Assembly: GCF_003668875.1 (NCBI RefSeq)
Contig: NZ_RAWM01000035.1
Span: 1-64,000, forward strand
Direction: 5' to 3'
Source: Corallococcus interemptor
GTDB taxonomy: Bacteria > Myxococcota > Myxococcia > Myxococcales > Myxococcaceae
DNA length: 64,000 bases
Under the pieces are notes generated by a model, which saw only the letters and a program-made list of their open reading frames with translations, did not search any database and was not told the origin of the DNA. Position numbers and translations under genes: made by a program. Within the stretch, counting starts at the first letter, position 1. Each line of letters begins with the position of its first letter. This document shows, piece after piece, positions 17,080 through 25,969 of the stretch.

Positions 17080-17208
17080 TCCCTATCGAGGATAGGAGGC
17101 AGTCCCCGCTTCGGATAGCGGCTCGTCCACGAGGGCAACCTGCTCGATCGGTTGGATGCCCTGCACGCGGACAAAGGCCCTTGGACGCGGGCCGTGTGGA
17201 TCCGTTCA

Positions 17209-18105
17209 CTACGCGGCGGTGGCGCCCAGCGTTCCCTCTGGAAACTCCTCCAGGAACCGCGCGCGCGTGCGCGGCGTGTAGGTGCCGCGCGCCATGTATC
17301 CGTTCAGTTTCCGGATGAGCCCGCGCGTCACCTCCAGCGCGGCGTCCAGCTCCGCCGCGAAGTCGAAGTGATCATTGCGGTACAGCTCCTGGAAGGAGAG
17401 CTGCGAGAACGCCGGCAGCGCGCGCACGCGCCCCAGCGGGCTGGAGAGGAAGAGCCCGGACACGTAGAGGCCGCGCACCCACCCGTCCAGCTCCGCCTTG
17501 GTGGGGGCCTGCCCCACGCGGTCCTGGGACGCCAGGCGCACCAGCTCATAGATGCCCCGGCCAATGCCTCGCAGCGGGATGCCGGGGCTCTTCACGACCT
17601 GGAACTTCTCGCGGATGCGGGCGGTGCCCACGCCGTCCGTGCCGTCCTGTTCGCGCAGGAAGAAGAGCGTCTGGGCCCACTCCACCTGGCGCCGCGCGTC
17701 CCAGGCCCGCTCGCCCTTGCGGCGGTGGCGCAGCACCATCTGGTCCACCAGCGGGTGGAGGCGCCGGTCCAGGCTCAGGTGCGTGAAGTACCCCGCGAGG
17801 ATGGCCATGCCGGCCTCCGTGCCCACCAGGGCCCCGGAGGCGACCAGCTCCGCCATCTTCAGGCCCAGGCCCACCGGGGCGCGCTCGTGGTACAGCCGCG
17901 CGAAGAGGGGCCAGCCCGTGTCCGGCTGCATCATCACCCCCAGCCCCCCGCGCACGCCGGCGCACAGCGGCAGGTCCGGCAGCGCCGCGCCGAAGCGCGC
18001 GTAGGGCAGGTCCTCGGACAACGCGCGCACCCAGTCGGCGGGGAGCCCGTCCGGGTGGGCCGCCAACCGTTCGATGGCCGTCAGATGGAGCAGCAGGGTG
18101 GGCAT
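17209..18105 (-). CDS. zinc-dependent phospholipase C-like protein
   Basis: The 298-residue, largely helical protein carries YFTHLSLDRRLHPLVD with H-x6-H spacing, as in the zinc-dependent phospholipase C/nuclease-like fold, plus an N-terminal LLHLTAIERL that could supply further ligands. No signal peptide is visible, so unlike secreted PLC it is probably intracellular. It has its own promoter region divergent from pepA (138 bp). The assignment rests on motif spacing only; a general helical metallohydrolase is an equally safe description. Confidence 0.55.
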   Translation of the reverse strand: MPTLLLHLTAIERLAAHPDGLPADWVRALSEDLPYARFGAALPDLPLCAGVRGGLGVMMQPDTGWPLFARLYHERAPVGLGLKMAELVASGALVGTEAGMAILAGYFTHLSLDRRLHPLVDQMVLRHRRKGERAWDARRQVEWAQTLFFLREQDGTDGVGTARIREKFQVVKSPGIPLRGIGRGIYELVRLASQDRVGQAPTKAELDGWVRGLYVSGLFLSSPLGRVRALPAFSQLSFQELYRNDHFDFAAELDAALEVTRGLIRKLNGYMARGTYTPRTRARFLEEFPEGTLGATAA

Positions 18106-18243
18106 TGGGAGTGCACAGCTATCCAGCGCGCCGGGGCATTGCAATGGCCGAGTGGCAACCAGCGCTTTGCGAGCAACACGCGGCGCGTCTACAGTCGCGC
18201 CCCTCGGATCACCCCCTCCCTCAGCACAGGAGTCCACGTCGCC

Positions 18244-19863
18244 ATGCAATTCAGTCTCGTCTCCGGTGAAGCCGCGCCGGTGAGCGGTGAGCTGCTCGTC
18301 ATCCCCCTCTTCGAGGGCGAGCTGGGGGATTCCGCGCCCGCGCCGCTTGCGGCCGCGGACTCCGCGCTGGACGGCAAGCTGCGCGCCGCCGCCACCCAGG
18401 AGGGCTTCAAGGCCAAGGTGGACCAGTCCTTCCTCCTGCACACGCTGGGCAAGCTGGGCGCGGACCGCGTCCTCCTGCTGGGCCTGGGCAACCGCGCGCG
18501 CTTCCAGCCGGAGGTGCTGCGGCTGGCCGCGGGCCGCGCGGCGAAGACGGCGCAGCGGCTGAAGGCGACCGCCATCGGCTTCCGCCTGCCCGCCACGGAC
18601 GACGCGGCGCTGGCCGTGCGCGCGGTGGTGGAGGGCCTGGAGCTGGGCGTCTACCGCTTCGACAAGTACAAGTCCTCCGCGCGCGAGGACAAGGGCGCCC
18701 CCAAGCTGAAGAGCGCCACGCTGTCGCTGCCGGAGGGCACGGAGAAGTCGCGCGCGCTGGACGACGCGCTGACGCTGGGCCTGAAGCTGGCGGAGGCCGT
18801 CAACTGGGCGCGCGACCTGGTCAACGAGCCCCCCAACGTCGTCACGCCCACGAAGCTGGCGCAGGCCGCGCAGCAGGCCGCCAAGGAGGGCGGGCTCACG
18901 GCGGAGATTGGCGGGCGCAAGGAGATTGAGCGCCTGAACATGGGCATGTTCCTGGGCGTCACCGCCGGCAGCGTGCAGGAGCCCCGGCTCATCCACCTCA
19001 TCTACACGCCGAAGAACGCGAAGGACGCCAGGCGCGCCCCGCTGGCGCTGGTGGGCAAGGCCATCACGTTCGACTCGGGCGGCCTGTCGCTCAAGCCCAC
19101 CGAGGGCATGGTGGACATGAAGACGGACATGGCCGGCTCCGCCGCGGTGCTGGCGGCGATGAAGGTCATTGGCTCCGTGGTGAAGCCGCCCTTCCCCGTG
19201 CACGCCTTCATTGGCGCGTGCGAGAACATGCCGTCCGGCACGGCGTACAAGCCCGGTGACATCCTCACGGCGCGCAACGGCAAGACGGTGGAGATCACCA
19301 ACACGGACGCGGAAGGCCGCCTCGTGCTGGGCGACATGATCACCTGGGCCGGCGAGCACGAGCCGTCCGCCATCATCGACCTGGCGACGCTCACGGGCGC
19401 GTGCATGGTGGCGCTGGGCAACTACATCGTGGGCGCGTTCGGCGACGACGACGACACGGTGAACAGCGTGCTCACCGCCGCGCGCGCCGCGGGCGAGGAG
19501 ATGTGGCGCCTGCCCGTCACCGACCTGCAGAAGGACGCGCTGCGGTCCGAAGTGGCGGACATGAAGAACTCCGGCGAGCGCTGGGGCGGCGCCATCAACG
19601 CGGCCCTCTTCCTCAAGGAGTTCGTGGGCGACACGCCCTGGGTGCACCTGGATATCGCCGGCCCGTCCAACAGCCCCAAGGAGCGCGGCTACCTCAACAA
19701 GGGCGCCACCGGCGTCGGCGCGCGCACGCTGGTGGAGCTGGTGCGCCGCAGGGCCACGGAGGTCGCCTCGCAGCCGGAGCCCGTGAAGGCCCAGGCCCCC
19801 GCGAAGGCCGCCAAGGCGTCCAAGGCCCCGAAGGCCGCCAAGGGCAAGCCGGCCCGCGCTTGA
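18244..19863 (+). CDS. pepA: leucyl aminopeptidase (M17)
   Basis: The 539-residue protein is a complete M17 aminopeptidase. The C-terminal catalytic domain carries GKAITFDSGGLSLKP, the KTDMAGSAAV segment, and the family signature NTDAEGRLVLGD, which together supply the two-zinc centre and active-site Lys/Arg. The N-terminal macro-like domain covers about 1-160. The ATG follows AGGAG by 11 nt. The last ~25 residues form an Ala/Lys-rich tail (KAAKASKAPKAAKGK), absent from most homologues and reminiscent of basic tails common in myxobacterial proteins. A convergent terminator lies just downstream. Confidence 0.93.
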   Translation: MQFSLVSGEAAPVSGELLVIPLFEGELGDSAPAPLAAADSALDGKLRAAATQEGFKAKVDQSFLLHTLGKLGADRVLLLGLGNRARFQPEVLRLAAGRAAKTAQRLKATAIGFRLPATDDAALAVRAVVEGLELGVYRFDKYKSSAREDKGAPKLKSATLSLPEGTEKSRALDDALTLGLKLAEAVNWARDLVNEPPNVVTPTKLAQAAQQAAKEGGLTAEIGGRKEIERLNMGMFLGVTAGSVQEPRLIHLIYTPKNAKDARRAPLALVGKAITFDSGGLSLKPTEGMVDMKTDMAGSAAVLAAMKVIGSVVKPPFPVHAFIGACENMPSGTAYKPGDILTARNGKTVEITNTDAEGRLVLGDMITWAGEHEPSAIIDLATLTGACMVALGNYIVGAFGDDDDTVNSVLTAARAAGEEMWRLPVTDLQKDALRSEVADMKNSGERWGGAINAALFLKEFVGDTPWVHLDIAGPSNSPKERGYLNKGATGVGARTLVELVRRRATEVASQPEPVKAQAPAKAAKASKAPKAAKGKPARA

Positions 19864-19874
19864 GTCCCCCGCGG

Positions 19875-19900
19875 GCCCCACGCTCAGGACCGCGTGGGGC
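19875..19900. terminator. bidirectional terminator between pepA and the convergent lipoprotein gene
   Basis: GCCCCACGC (19875-19883) and GCGTGGGGC (19892-19900) are perfect 9-bp complements with an 8-nt loop. It lies between two convergent stops. No strong T-tract is present on either side. Confidence 0.6.
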
Positions 19901-19912
19901 AGCGGGTTTGAA

Positions 19913-20530
19913 TCACGGAGTCCGGGGCGTGGACCGCACGGCCACGCTCGGCTCCGGCAGCGGACGGACGCCCGCCATCAGGGCGTCCACGCTCTCCGTG
20001 ATGCCGGCGGTGGCCTCCGTGGGCCAGGTGGCCAGCATCATCAGCACGCGGCCGGAGTTGCCCTCGCGCACGGCCACCTTGCCGCGCACGCCCTCCCCCA
20101 CCTGGAAGTCGAACCCCACGGCGTTGTCCGACAGCGCGATGGGCTGCGGATCCGTGGTGGTGAAGCCCGGCTGCTGGCGCAGCCCCTGCGTCAGCCGCTC
20201 CGCGAATTGCACCGGCGTGGCGACGCCGGGCGCCACCTGCAGCACCACCTGCGCGCCCGTCACGCGGTGGCGCAGGATGACGGGGATCGCCAGCCCCTCC
20301 GGGGTGCGCTCGTTCGTCTCGTCCAGCTGCCACTCCGCGGTGGGCCGGACGATTTCGAAGCCCAGGTCCTCGTCCACGTAGCGCCGCGTGGTGGACGCGA
20401 CGGCGGAAGAGTCCGAGTCCATTCCGGAGCCGCCCGTGCCGGGCTCCGACCGCGTCACCGCCGGCCGGGACGCGCCACACGCCGTGCTCAGCAGCAGCAC
20501 TCCCCAACCCAACATCCGCATCGCGCCCAT
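19913..20530 (-). CDS. hypothetical lipoprotein
   Basis: From the ATG at 20530 the product is 205 residues with a lipoprotein signal (MRMLGWGVLLLSTAC). After a Ser/Gly-rich linker, the globular part begins YVDEDLGFEIVRPTAEWQLDE, a beta-rich pattern reminiscent of PsbP/DcrB-like lipoprotein domains, in which a GFEI.RP..W opening is common. Function is unknown. The gene shares its direction with the DUF4388 gene 124 bp upstream. Two in-frame ATGs close together (20530, 20521) are equally good starts. Confidence 0.65.
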   Translation of the reverse strand: MGAMRMLGWGVLLLSTACGASRPAVTRSEPGTGGSGMDSDSSAVASTTRRYVDEDLGFEIVRPTAEWQLDETNERTPEGLAIPVILRHRVTGAQVVLQVAPGVATPVQFAERLTQGLRQQPGFTTTDPQPIALSDNAVGFDFQVGEGVRGKVAVREGNSGRVLMMLATWPTEATAGITESVDALMAGVRPLPEPSVAVRSTPRTP

Positions 20531-20654
20531 GTCGCTCGTCCCCCGCCAGCCACCAGCCGTGGGGAGGAACGTGGACACCCCCCTCCAGGCCCGCCAGGGG
20601 CACACGGGGGCCGTGTACGCTGTCAGACGGTGGAAACTTCCCTCGGGGGCGCGC

Positions 20655-21893
20655 CTACGACAGGCCGCCCTGGAGGGTGCGGTAGGTGTTGGCCAGCCGC
20701 TCGGCCACGTCCGCCGGCAGCACGTTGCGCGCGGAGAACAGCGCGTAGGACACGAAGGCGTCCAGCGCCTCCAGCGCCATGGCCCGGCCCACCGCCTCGC
20801 CGCCGCTGGTGGACACGTTGGCGCGCAGCCGGGCCACGTCCACGCGCCCGTCCGGCCCCAGCGTGACGCCGTGGTAGGCCTCCTCCAGCCCCGGCGGCGG
20901 CGACTCCACGAAGCCGCGCAACAGGTCCACGTCGCGGCCCGCCTCGCGCAGCGCGCGGTGCACCAGCGACAGGAGGAGGTTGTAGCGCTCCTCCGCGGAC
21001 AACAGCTCCCAGGCCATGCCCTCCACCGCGGGGCCCGGGGTTGGCGCTGGCTCCGCGGCCCGCACGGCCAGGTGGCCGCCGCGCACCGCCTCCTCCACGC
21101 CGCTGTAGAAGGCGTACTGGCTGCCCGCGTACGCGGCCCTGAGCGCGCCCAGCGTGGTGCCCTCGCCCAGCCTGGCGAACAGGGCCTCCTCGCCGGGCAG
21201 CGCGCCCTGGGGGCCGGGCGTCACGCGCATGTCGTCCGGGAAGCGGCGGCTCAGGCGGCCCGTCTCCTCCGCGCGCTTGATGCCGGTGAGCACCAGGTCG
21301 CGCGTGCGCTCCGGCAGCTTCACCGCGTCCACGGCCGGCGCCTTCGCCTCCAGGAAGAGGAAGCTGCCCTCCACCATCTCGAAGAGGTTGAGCACCACCT
21401 CGCGCACCACGAACGTCATGGCGCTGTAGAGGCTGGCCTCCGACACCAGGCCCTGCGACGTGAGCACCTGGCCGATGCGGCGCGCGGGCGTCACCTGCGC
21501 CAGGGCCTGGGTGAGCTTCGTTTCGGTGAGCAGCCCCAGGCGCACCATCACCGCGCCCAGGCGCTCCCAGCGCTCGCTGGAGGTGGCGAACACCACCTGC
21601 CCGTCGCGGAAGGCCACCGTGCGGCGCACGCCGCCGTGCTGCACGACGAGCTGGCCGGTGCGGATGCCCGAGAGAATCTGGGCGAAGACCTCCTCGACCG
21701 AGAGCGTCCCCAGGCTGCCGGCGAAGAAGCCGGCCGCGCCGTGGGATTCCGGGAGGAGCACCAGCCCCTCCGGCGCCAGGAAGTGCGCCGAAAGGGGCCG
21801 GGTGGGAGAGACGACAGCGGCGAGCGGCCGCTCCAGTTCGAGCGAAGCCGCCTCACCGCTCACGCGAGGCGTGGCCCTGGGTTTGGACGCCAC
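20655..21893 (-). CDS. DUF4388-domain protein
   Basis: The 412-residue protein contains a DUF4388/PATAN-like domain (about 62-190: GTLSVEEVFAQILSGIRTGQLVVQHGGVRRTVAFRDGQVVFATSS), found in myxobacterial signalling and motility proteins. A second similar segment follows (RRIGQVLTSQGLVSEASLYSAMTFVVREVVLNLFEMVEGSFLF). The C-terminal half is helical and of unknown type. There is no signal peptide. The stop lies 28 bp before the fusion gene at 21922-23016 in genomic order, meaning that gene is upstream on this strand, so co-transcription is likely. A second DUF4388 protein is at 32.1 kb. Confidence 0.72.
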   Translation of the reverse strand: MASKPRATPRVSGEAASLELERPLAAVVSPTRPLSAHFLAPEGLVLLPESHGAAGFFAGSLGTLSVEEVFAQILSGIRTGQLVVQHGGVRRTVAFRDGQVVFATSSERWERLGAVMVRLGLLTETKLTQALAQVTPARRIGQVLTSQGLVSEASLYSAMTFVVREVVLNLFEMVEGSFLFLEAKAPAVDAVKLPERTRDLVLTGIKRAEETGRLSRRFPDDMRVTPGPQGALPGEEALFARLGEGTTLGALRAAYAGSQYAFYSGVEEAVRGGHLAVRAAEPAPTPGPAVEGMAWELLSAEERYNLLLSLVHRALREAGRDVDLLRGFVESPPPGLEEAYHGVTLGPDGRVDVARLRANVSTSGGEAVGRAMALEALDAFVSYALFSARNVLPADVAERLANTYRTLQGGLS

Positions 21894-21921
21894 CGCATCC
21901 CTCCCTGCAGGCGACGCGGGA

Positions 21922-23016
21922 CTACTTCGCGCCCTTCAGCTCCGCGTCGATGATGGACTTGAACTCGTCGAAGGGCTGCGCGCCGGACAGCATGATGCCG
22001 TTGATGAAGAACGCCGGCGTGCCGCTGACGCCCACCTTGGAGCCGTCCGCCATGTCCGTCTTCACCGTGGCGGCCTTCTCACCGGAGTCGAGACAGGCGT
22101 TGAACTTGGCGGTGTCCAGCTTCAGCTCGCCCGCGTACTTCTTCAGGTCATCCACGCCCAGCGCCTGCTGGCTGGCGAAGAGCTTGTCGTGCATCTCCCA
22201 GAACTTGCCCTGGTCGTTCGCGCACAGCGAGGCCTCGGCGGCCTTCTGCGCCTGCTTGTGGAAGTCCAGCGGGAACTGGCGGAACACCAGGCGCACCTTG
22301 TCGCCGTAGGTCTTCGTCACCTGGTCCACCGTGGCGATGGCGCGGCTGCAGAACGGGCACTGGAAGTCGCTGAACTCCACGATGGTGACCGGCGCGTTCT
22401 CCGGGCCCTTCGCCGGGCCGGTGGCGGCCACCTGCTTGCGCTCCGCGGGCGGGCGCGGGGGCTCGGGCAGCTCGTACTTCACGTTGGCGCCCTGGCGGAG
22501 GGAGTCGAAGAACTTCTGGGCCACTTCCTGCTTCTGCTGGCCGGAGAGGAAGTCCACGATCTGCGGCTTCATCTGCTCGTAGGTCGCGCCCGGGGGCAGC
22601 TGGCCCTTGGCGCCCTCGAAGACCTCCTTGATCTTCTCTTCCGGAGGCGCGGGGATCTTGTCGTCGATCTCCGCCTTGAGCAGCTGGTCCTCGGTGATGC
22701 CGCGCTTGGTGGCCTCGGCCTTCACCAGGCGCTCCGTCACCAGGCCTTCCAGGCCGCGCTTGCGCAGCTGGAACTTCTGCTTGTCCAGGTTGGCCAGCGG
22801 CTCCTTGATGCGCTCGTTGAGCTCACCGAAGGTGACCTTCTCGTTGTTGCCGAAGGTGGCCACCACGGTGTCCGGCGAAGGCTCGGCGGCATTGGCTGCC
22901 TGGGCCTGCGCGGCGGGCGCCTGGGCATTGGCCGGCGCCTTCTCCTTGTTGCAGCCGGCGGTGAGGGATGCCGCGAGGAGGGCGGCCAGGGCGATGCGAG
23001 TAGAGCGCATGGACAT
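21922..23016 (-). CDS. lipoprotein with SurA-like N-domain fused to DsbA-like thioredoxin domain
   Basis: The 364-residue protein starts with a lipoprotein signal (LAALLAASLTAGC) and an Ala/Gln-rich linker. Residues ~50-185 look like the helical SurA/PpiD N-terminal chaperone region (VTFGELNERI...LEGLVTERLVKAEATKRGI). Residues ~195-364 are a DsbA/thioredoxin_4 domain with the CPFC active site (FSDFQCPFC) and the cis-Pro loop GVSGTPAFFING. It would handle thiol oxidation or isomerisation of envelope proteins while binding unfolded clients. The combination on one chain is less common than either alone. It lies downstream of lpxC but beyond a hairpin, so it probably has its own promoter. Confidence 0.82.
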   Translation of the reverse strand: MSMRSTRIALAALLAASLTAGCNKEKAPANAQAPAAQAQAANAAEPSPDTVVATFGNNEKVTFGELNERIKEPLANLDKQKFQLRKRGLEGLVTERLVKAEATKRGITEDQLLKAEIDDKIPAPPEEKIKEVFEGAKGQLPPGATYEQMKPQIVDFLSGQQKQEVAQKFFDSLRQGANVKYELPEPPRPPAERKQVAATGPAKGPENAPVTIVEFSDFQCPFCSRAIATVDQVTKTYGDKVRLVFRQFPLDFHKQAQKAAEASLCANDQGKFWEMHDKLFASQQALGVDDLKKYAGELKLDTAKFNACLDSGEKAATVKTDMADGSKVGVSGTPAFFINGIMLSGAQPFDEFKSIIDAELKGAK

Positions 23017-23041
23017 AGCCAGCCGACTTAATAGAGGTCCC

Positions 23042-23069
23042 CGGGACTGGCAAGGAATTGCCAGTCCCG
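23042..23069 (-). terminator. terminator hairpin after lpxC
   Basis: An 11-bp perfect stem (CGGGACTGGCA / TGCCAGTCCCG) with a 6-nt loop starts 3 nt beyond the lpxC stop. There is no long T-tract, but position and perfection support a terminator. Confidence 0.6.
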
Positions 23070-23072
23070 CGT

Positions 23073-24017
23073 TCAGGCGACCAGGGGCTCCAGCTCCAAC
23101 GCGCCCGTAAGGCTTGCACGGCCCGGCTCACGCCCCTCCACGTCCCGGCGGCGCGCCGTGACGATGTCGAAGCTGGAGGGGTCCGCCAGCACCTTGCGCA
23201 CCAGTTTGTGATTGAGCGCGTGGCCCGTCTTGAAAGCCGTCATGTGGCCAATGACAGGCCGGCCAAAGAGCGACACGTCGCCAATGGCGTCCAGAATCTT
23301 GTGGCGCACGAACTCGTCCGGGAAGCGCAGGCCGTCCGGGTTGAGGATGGCGGCCTCGTCCACGACGACGGCGTTCTCCAGCGAGCCGCCGCGCGCCAGG
23401 CCCAGCGTCTTGAGCTTCTCCACGTCGCGCAGGAAGCCGAAGGTGCGGGCGCGGGAGATTTCACGCGAGAAGCCCCGGTCGTTCACGTCCACGTCGAAGG
23501 ACTGGCCCTGGATGACGGGGTGCTCGAAGTCGATGGTGCAGCTGATGCGGAAGCGCCGGGCGGGGGTGAGCGACGCCTGCTTGTCGCCGTCCTGCACCAC
23601 CACGCTCTTCTTGATGACCAGGTACTCGCGCGGCGCGTCCAGCTCATGCGAGCCGGCTTCCATGATGGCGTGCGTGAAGGGCGCCGCGCTGCCGTCCATG
23701 ATGGGCACTTCCGGCCCGTCCAGCTCCGCGCGCACGTTGTCGATGCCCAGCGCCGCCAGCGCGGACATCAGGTGCTCCACCGTGCCCACCTTCACGCCGT
23801 CGCGGCCCAGGGTGGTGGCCAGCGACGTGTCCACCACGTACTCCGCCAGCGCGGGGATGCTCGCCGGGCGCGCCAGGTCCGTGCGGACGAAGACGATGCC
23901 ATGCCCCGCGGGCGCGGGCTTCAGGGTCAGCGTCACGGGCAACCCGGAGTGGAGCCCCACGCCGCGGCAGACGGCCGGCTGGGAGAGGGTGCGCTGGAAG
24001 TCGGTGAACTGGAGCAT
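23073..24017 (-). CDS. lpxC: UDP-3-O-acyl-N-acetylglucosamine deacetylase
   Basis: The 314-residue protein is LpxC, the committed zinc-dependent step of lipid A synthesis. Visible family motifs are the opening QRTLSQPAVCRGVGLHSG, the zinc His in TVEHLMSAL, GFLRDVEKLKTLGLARGGSLENAVV, and the ligands in DEFVRHKILDAIGD, followed by GHMTAFKTGHALNHKL. Length is normal. The ATG at 24017 is used because the homologous N-terminus starts MLQFTDFQRTL. It is isolated from other lipid A genes. Its presence confirms an LPS-bearing outer membrane. Confidence 0.95.
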   Translation of the reverse strand: MLQFTDFQRTLSQPAVCRGVGLHSGLPVTLTLKPAPAGHGIVFVRTDLARPASIPALAEYVVDTSLATTLGRDGVKVGTVEHLMSALAALGIDNVRAELDGPEVPIMDGSAAPFTHAIMEAGSHELDAPREYLVIKKSVVVQDGDKQASLTPARRFRISCTIDFEHPVIQGQSFDVDVNDRGFSREISRARTFGFLRDVEKLKTLGLARGGSLENAVVVDEAAILNPDGLRFPDEFVRHKILDAIGDVSLFGRPVIGHMTAFKTGHALNHKLVRKVLADPSSFDIVTARRRDVEGREPGRASLTGALELEPLVA

Positions 24018-24070
24018 GTCGGTGTCGCCTCTAAGAACTGCTTCGTACTGACATACGCGGTGTACGGCCC

Positions 24071-24098
24071 CGTCAGGCCGTTCCACGGCGGTCTGACG
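24071..24098 (-). promoter_or_regulatory. stem-loop in the lpxC upstream region
   Basis: CGTCAGGCCG and CGGTCTGACG pair over 10 bp with one G-U and an 8-nt loop. It lies 54-81 nt upstream of the lpxC ATG, so it is either in the 5' untranslated leader or at the promoter. Role unknown. Confidence 0.4.
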
Positions 24099-24411
24099 CG
24101 CTGCACATAGGAGCAATCAACATGCCACGCGGCCGTGACACAAGGACTGCGTGAGGGGGTGGCCCTGCCCTTCCCAACCCCCTGGAACTGCTGGCGCGCC
24201 GGGCACCGGGACGGGGTACGGACTGGACCGGGGCACGGACACCCCTCTTGGGAAACCCACCACTGCTCCTCCCACCGTGACAGCGATGTCCGGAATTCAT
24301 CCTTCGAATGCCGGCGCCCCCGGGTGTTTTCGCGCCAACCGGGAGTGCGTGTCACCCACGCAACAGAGGCGCGTCTCTATCCCAGGCGAGTGCCCGGAAG
24401 CAAACGCGCAT

Positions 24412-24434
24412 CCGGGACTCACCGGGAGTCCGGG
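24412..24434 (-). terminator. terminator hairpin after the 494-residue gene
   Basis: CCGGGACTC and GAGTCCGGG form a perfect 9-bp stem around a 5-nt loop, 31 bp beyond the stop codon. It lacks a T-tract. Confidence 0.5.
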
Positions 24435-24465
24435 GCTTGACGGAAATCATGACCGGGAGGCCGGG

Positions 24466-25950
24466 TCAGCGAGCAGGCGGCAGGAAGCGGTCGCGCAGGG
24501 CTTCCGCGTCCGGCCGATCGAAGCCGCGGCCCTGGAGCAGCGAGCGGCGGCTGACGGCGTGGAAGGTGGTCTCCAGCGTCTGTGAAAACCGCCGGAGGTC
24601 CTCCGCCAGGCGGCTGCGGATGCCCGGGCCTTCCGGGGGCCAGGGCAGCTCCACCAGGAGCGAGGTGAAGCGGTCGAAGGCGTCGTAGTCCGCGTAGCGC
24701 AAGAGCTGGTAGCCGCCGTCGTGGAAGTAGTCGAGGAACGACCTGAGGGCCTCCAGCACGCGCTCGGCGGCGACGACGTCCTCCGAGCGCAGGTGGCTTT
24801 CAGCGGCGCGGCACAGCTGGGCGTAGACCCACAGGTCCTTGCGCAGGCGCAGCGCGGCGTCCTGGGGGCTGGTGAGGTGGGCGAAGGCCTCGTCCCCCAG
24901 CGAGCCGTTGGGGGCCAGCGCGTCCACCAGCGCGACGATCTGCTGGCGCAGGAGCGTGGTGAAGGCCTCCGCGGCGCGCAGGGGGGCGGCCGGGTCGCGG
25001 TCCAGGTCCACCAGCACCTCGCGGGAGATGCGGTCCGTCTCCCGGGCCAGGTCGCGCGCGGCGCGCAGCGTGGCGGCCTGCAGGGGCTTCGTGCCGGCCT
25101 TGGGGGACAGCTCCGTGTGCAGGTAGCTGGCGACGGCGGAGACCTCTCCGCGCACCAGGGACAGCAGCACGCGCACGCGGCGCGGCACGGGCGGCTGTGA
25201 CTCCGGATCCACGTGCGTCAGGTAGTGCAGCACGCGGAAGAGGCCCAGGAACGCGGTGGTGAAGAGGGGCCGCGTGTCCGAAGGCAGCGTGCCCAGCACG
25301 TCCAGCAGGCGCACGGAGCGAAGCCGGTCGTACTCGACGCGGAACTCCAGCGGGCGGAAGGGGCGGAAGTAGCGGTTGAGGACGATCTCCCGCAGCGTCA
25401 GCTTGCCCACGTCCTGGAACAGCGACAGGCCGATGAGCGGCAGCTGGAGCAGGTTGTCGAGCAGGTTCTTCAGCGCGTCGAAGGCCTCGCGCACGACGAA
25501 GAGGCTCTCCGGCGGGGTCTCCTGATCCAACTCTTCTTCAATCAGCAGCCGGCGCACGCGGTCGTCCGCGAGCTGGGTCTCCACGTACTTGCGGAAGACC
25601 ATCTTCGGGTCGCTGTCCGGGTCCTGCAGGTGCCGGGCGACGCGCACCGCGCGCTCCATGGCGTCGCGCACGTCCACCAGCTCCTCGTGGAAGTCGCGCG
25701 TGACGAGCGGCCGGGCGCGGGCGTCCACCACGGAGTTGTGGAGGTTCAGGTAGCGCTCCACGGCGCGCAGCCACATCTCGAACTCGAAGAGCAGCTCCTC
25801 GCGGCCCTCCACCGGGACGCCGCGCAGCCAGCGCTCGCGCTCCGCGAGGAAGCCCGCGCGCGTGGCCTGCGAGGCGCGCATCAGGTCGCCGTAGTAGTCG
25901 CGGGGACTGGGGAGGACCGTGGGCACGGCGGGCGCGGAGGCTTGGCTCAT
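24466..25950 (-). CDS. conserved hypothetical protein, helical, cytoplasmic
   Basis: The 494-residue protein is mostly amphipathic helix with many Arg/Glu/Leu residues and no signal peptide, membrane helix or recognisable catalytic motif. Segments such as FEFEMWLRAVERYLNLHNSVVDARARPLV and LPLIGLSLFQDVGKLTLREIVLNRYFRPFRPLEF look conserved-protein-like rather than random. It lies 19 bp downstream of ruvB on the same strand and may be co-transcribed with it. I do not recognise a family. Codon use is typical for the window, so it is a real gene. Confidence 0.75.
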   Translation of the reverse strand: MSQASAPAVPTVLPSPRDYYGDLMRASQATRAGFLAERERWLRGVPVEGREELLFEFEMWLRAVERYLNLHNSVVDARARPLVTRDFHEELVDVRDAMERAVRVARHLQDPDSDPKMVFRKYVETQLADDRVRRLLIEEELDQETPPESLFVVREAFDALKNLLDNLLQLPLIGLSLFQDVGKLTLREIVLNRYFRPFRPLEFRVEYDRLRSVRLLDVLGTLPSDTRPLFTTAFLGLFRVLHYLTHVDPESQPPVPRRVRVLLSLVRGEVSAVASYLHTELSPKAGTKPLQAATLRAARDLARETDRISREVLVDLDRDPAAPLRAAEAFTTLLRQQIVALVDALAPNGSLGDEAFAHLTSPQDAALRLRKDLWVYAQLCRAAESHLRSEDVVAAERVLEALRSFLDYFHDGGYQLLRYADYDAFDRFTSLLVELPWPPEGPGIRSRLAEDLRRFSQTLETTFHAVSRRSLLQGRGFDRPDAEALRDRFLPPAR

Positions 25951-25969
25951 GGCGGAGAAGAGGTGCGGG

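Larger units (their letters stand above)
24018..24465. other. 448-bp intergenic region upstream of lpxC
   Basis: It separates lpxC from the 494-residue gene upstream on the same strand. It contains a stem-loop 54-81 nt before the lpxC start and a hairpin after the upstream gene, both listed. Short reading frames here have no ribosome-binding sites or family resemblance. The lpxC promoter must be inside, but no hexamer pair is convincing. Confidence 0.5.

Noticed and set aside
17209..19881. Very long minus-strand open frame running antisense to pepA (about 890 codons)
   Set aside because: It is open because of GC-rich codon bias. Only its 3' part (17209-18105) is a real gene; the part opposite pepA has low-complexity His/Arg/Gly content and no family resemblance.
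20388..21953. Plus-strand frame opposite the DUF4388 gene
   Set aside because: His/Arg/Gln-rich shadow typical of the complementary strand of a GC-rich gene; no RBS or domain.
24151..24585. Plus-strand frame in the lpxC upstream gap
   Set aside because: It overlaps the 3' end of the real minus-strand gene and has no RBS or recognisable domain.
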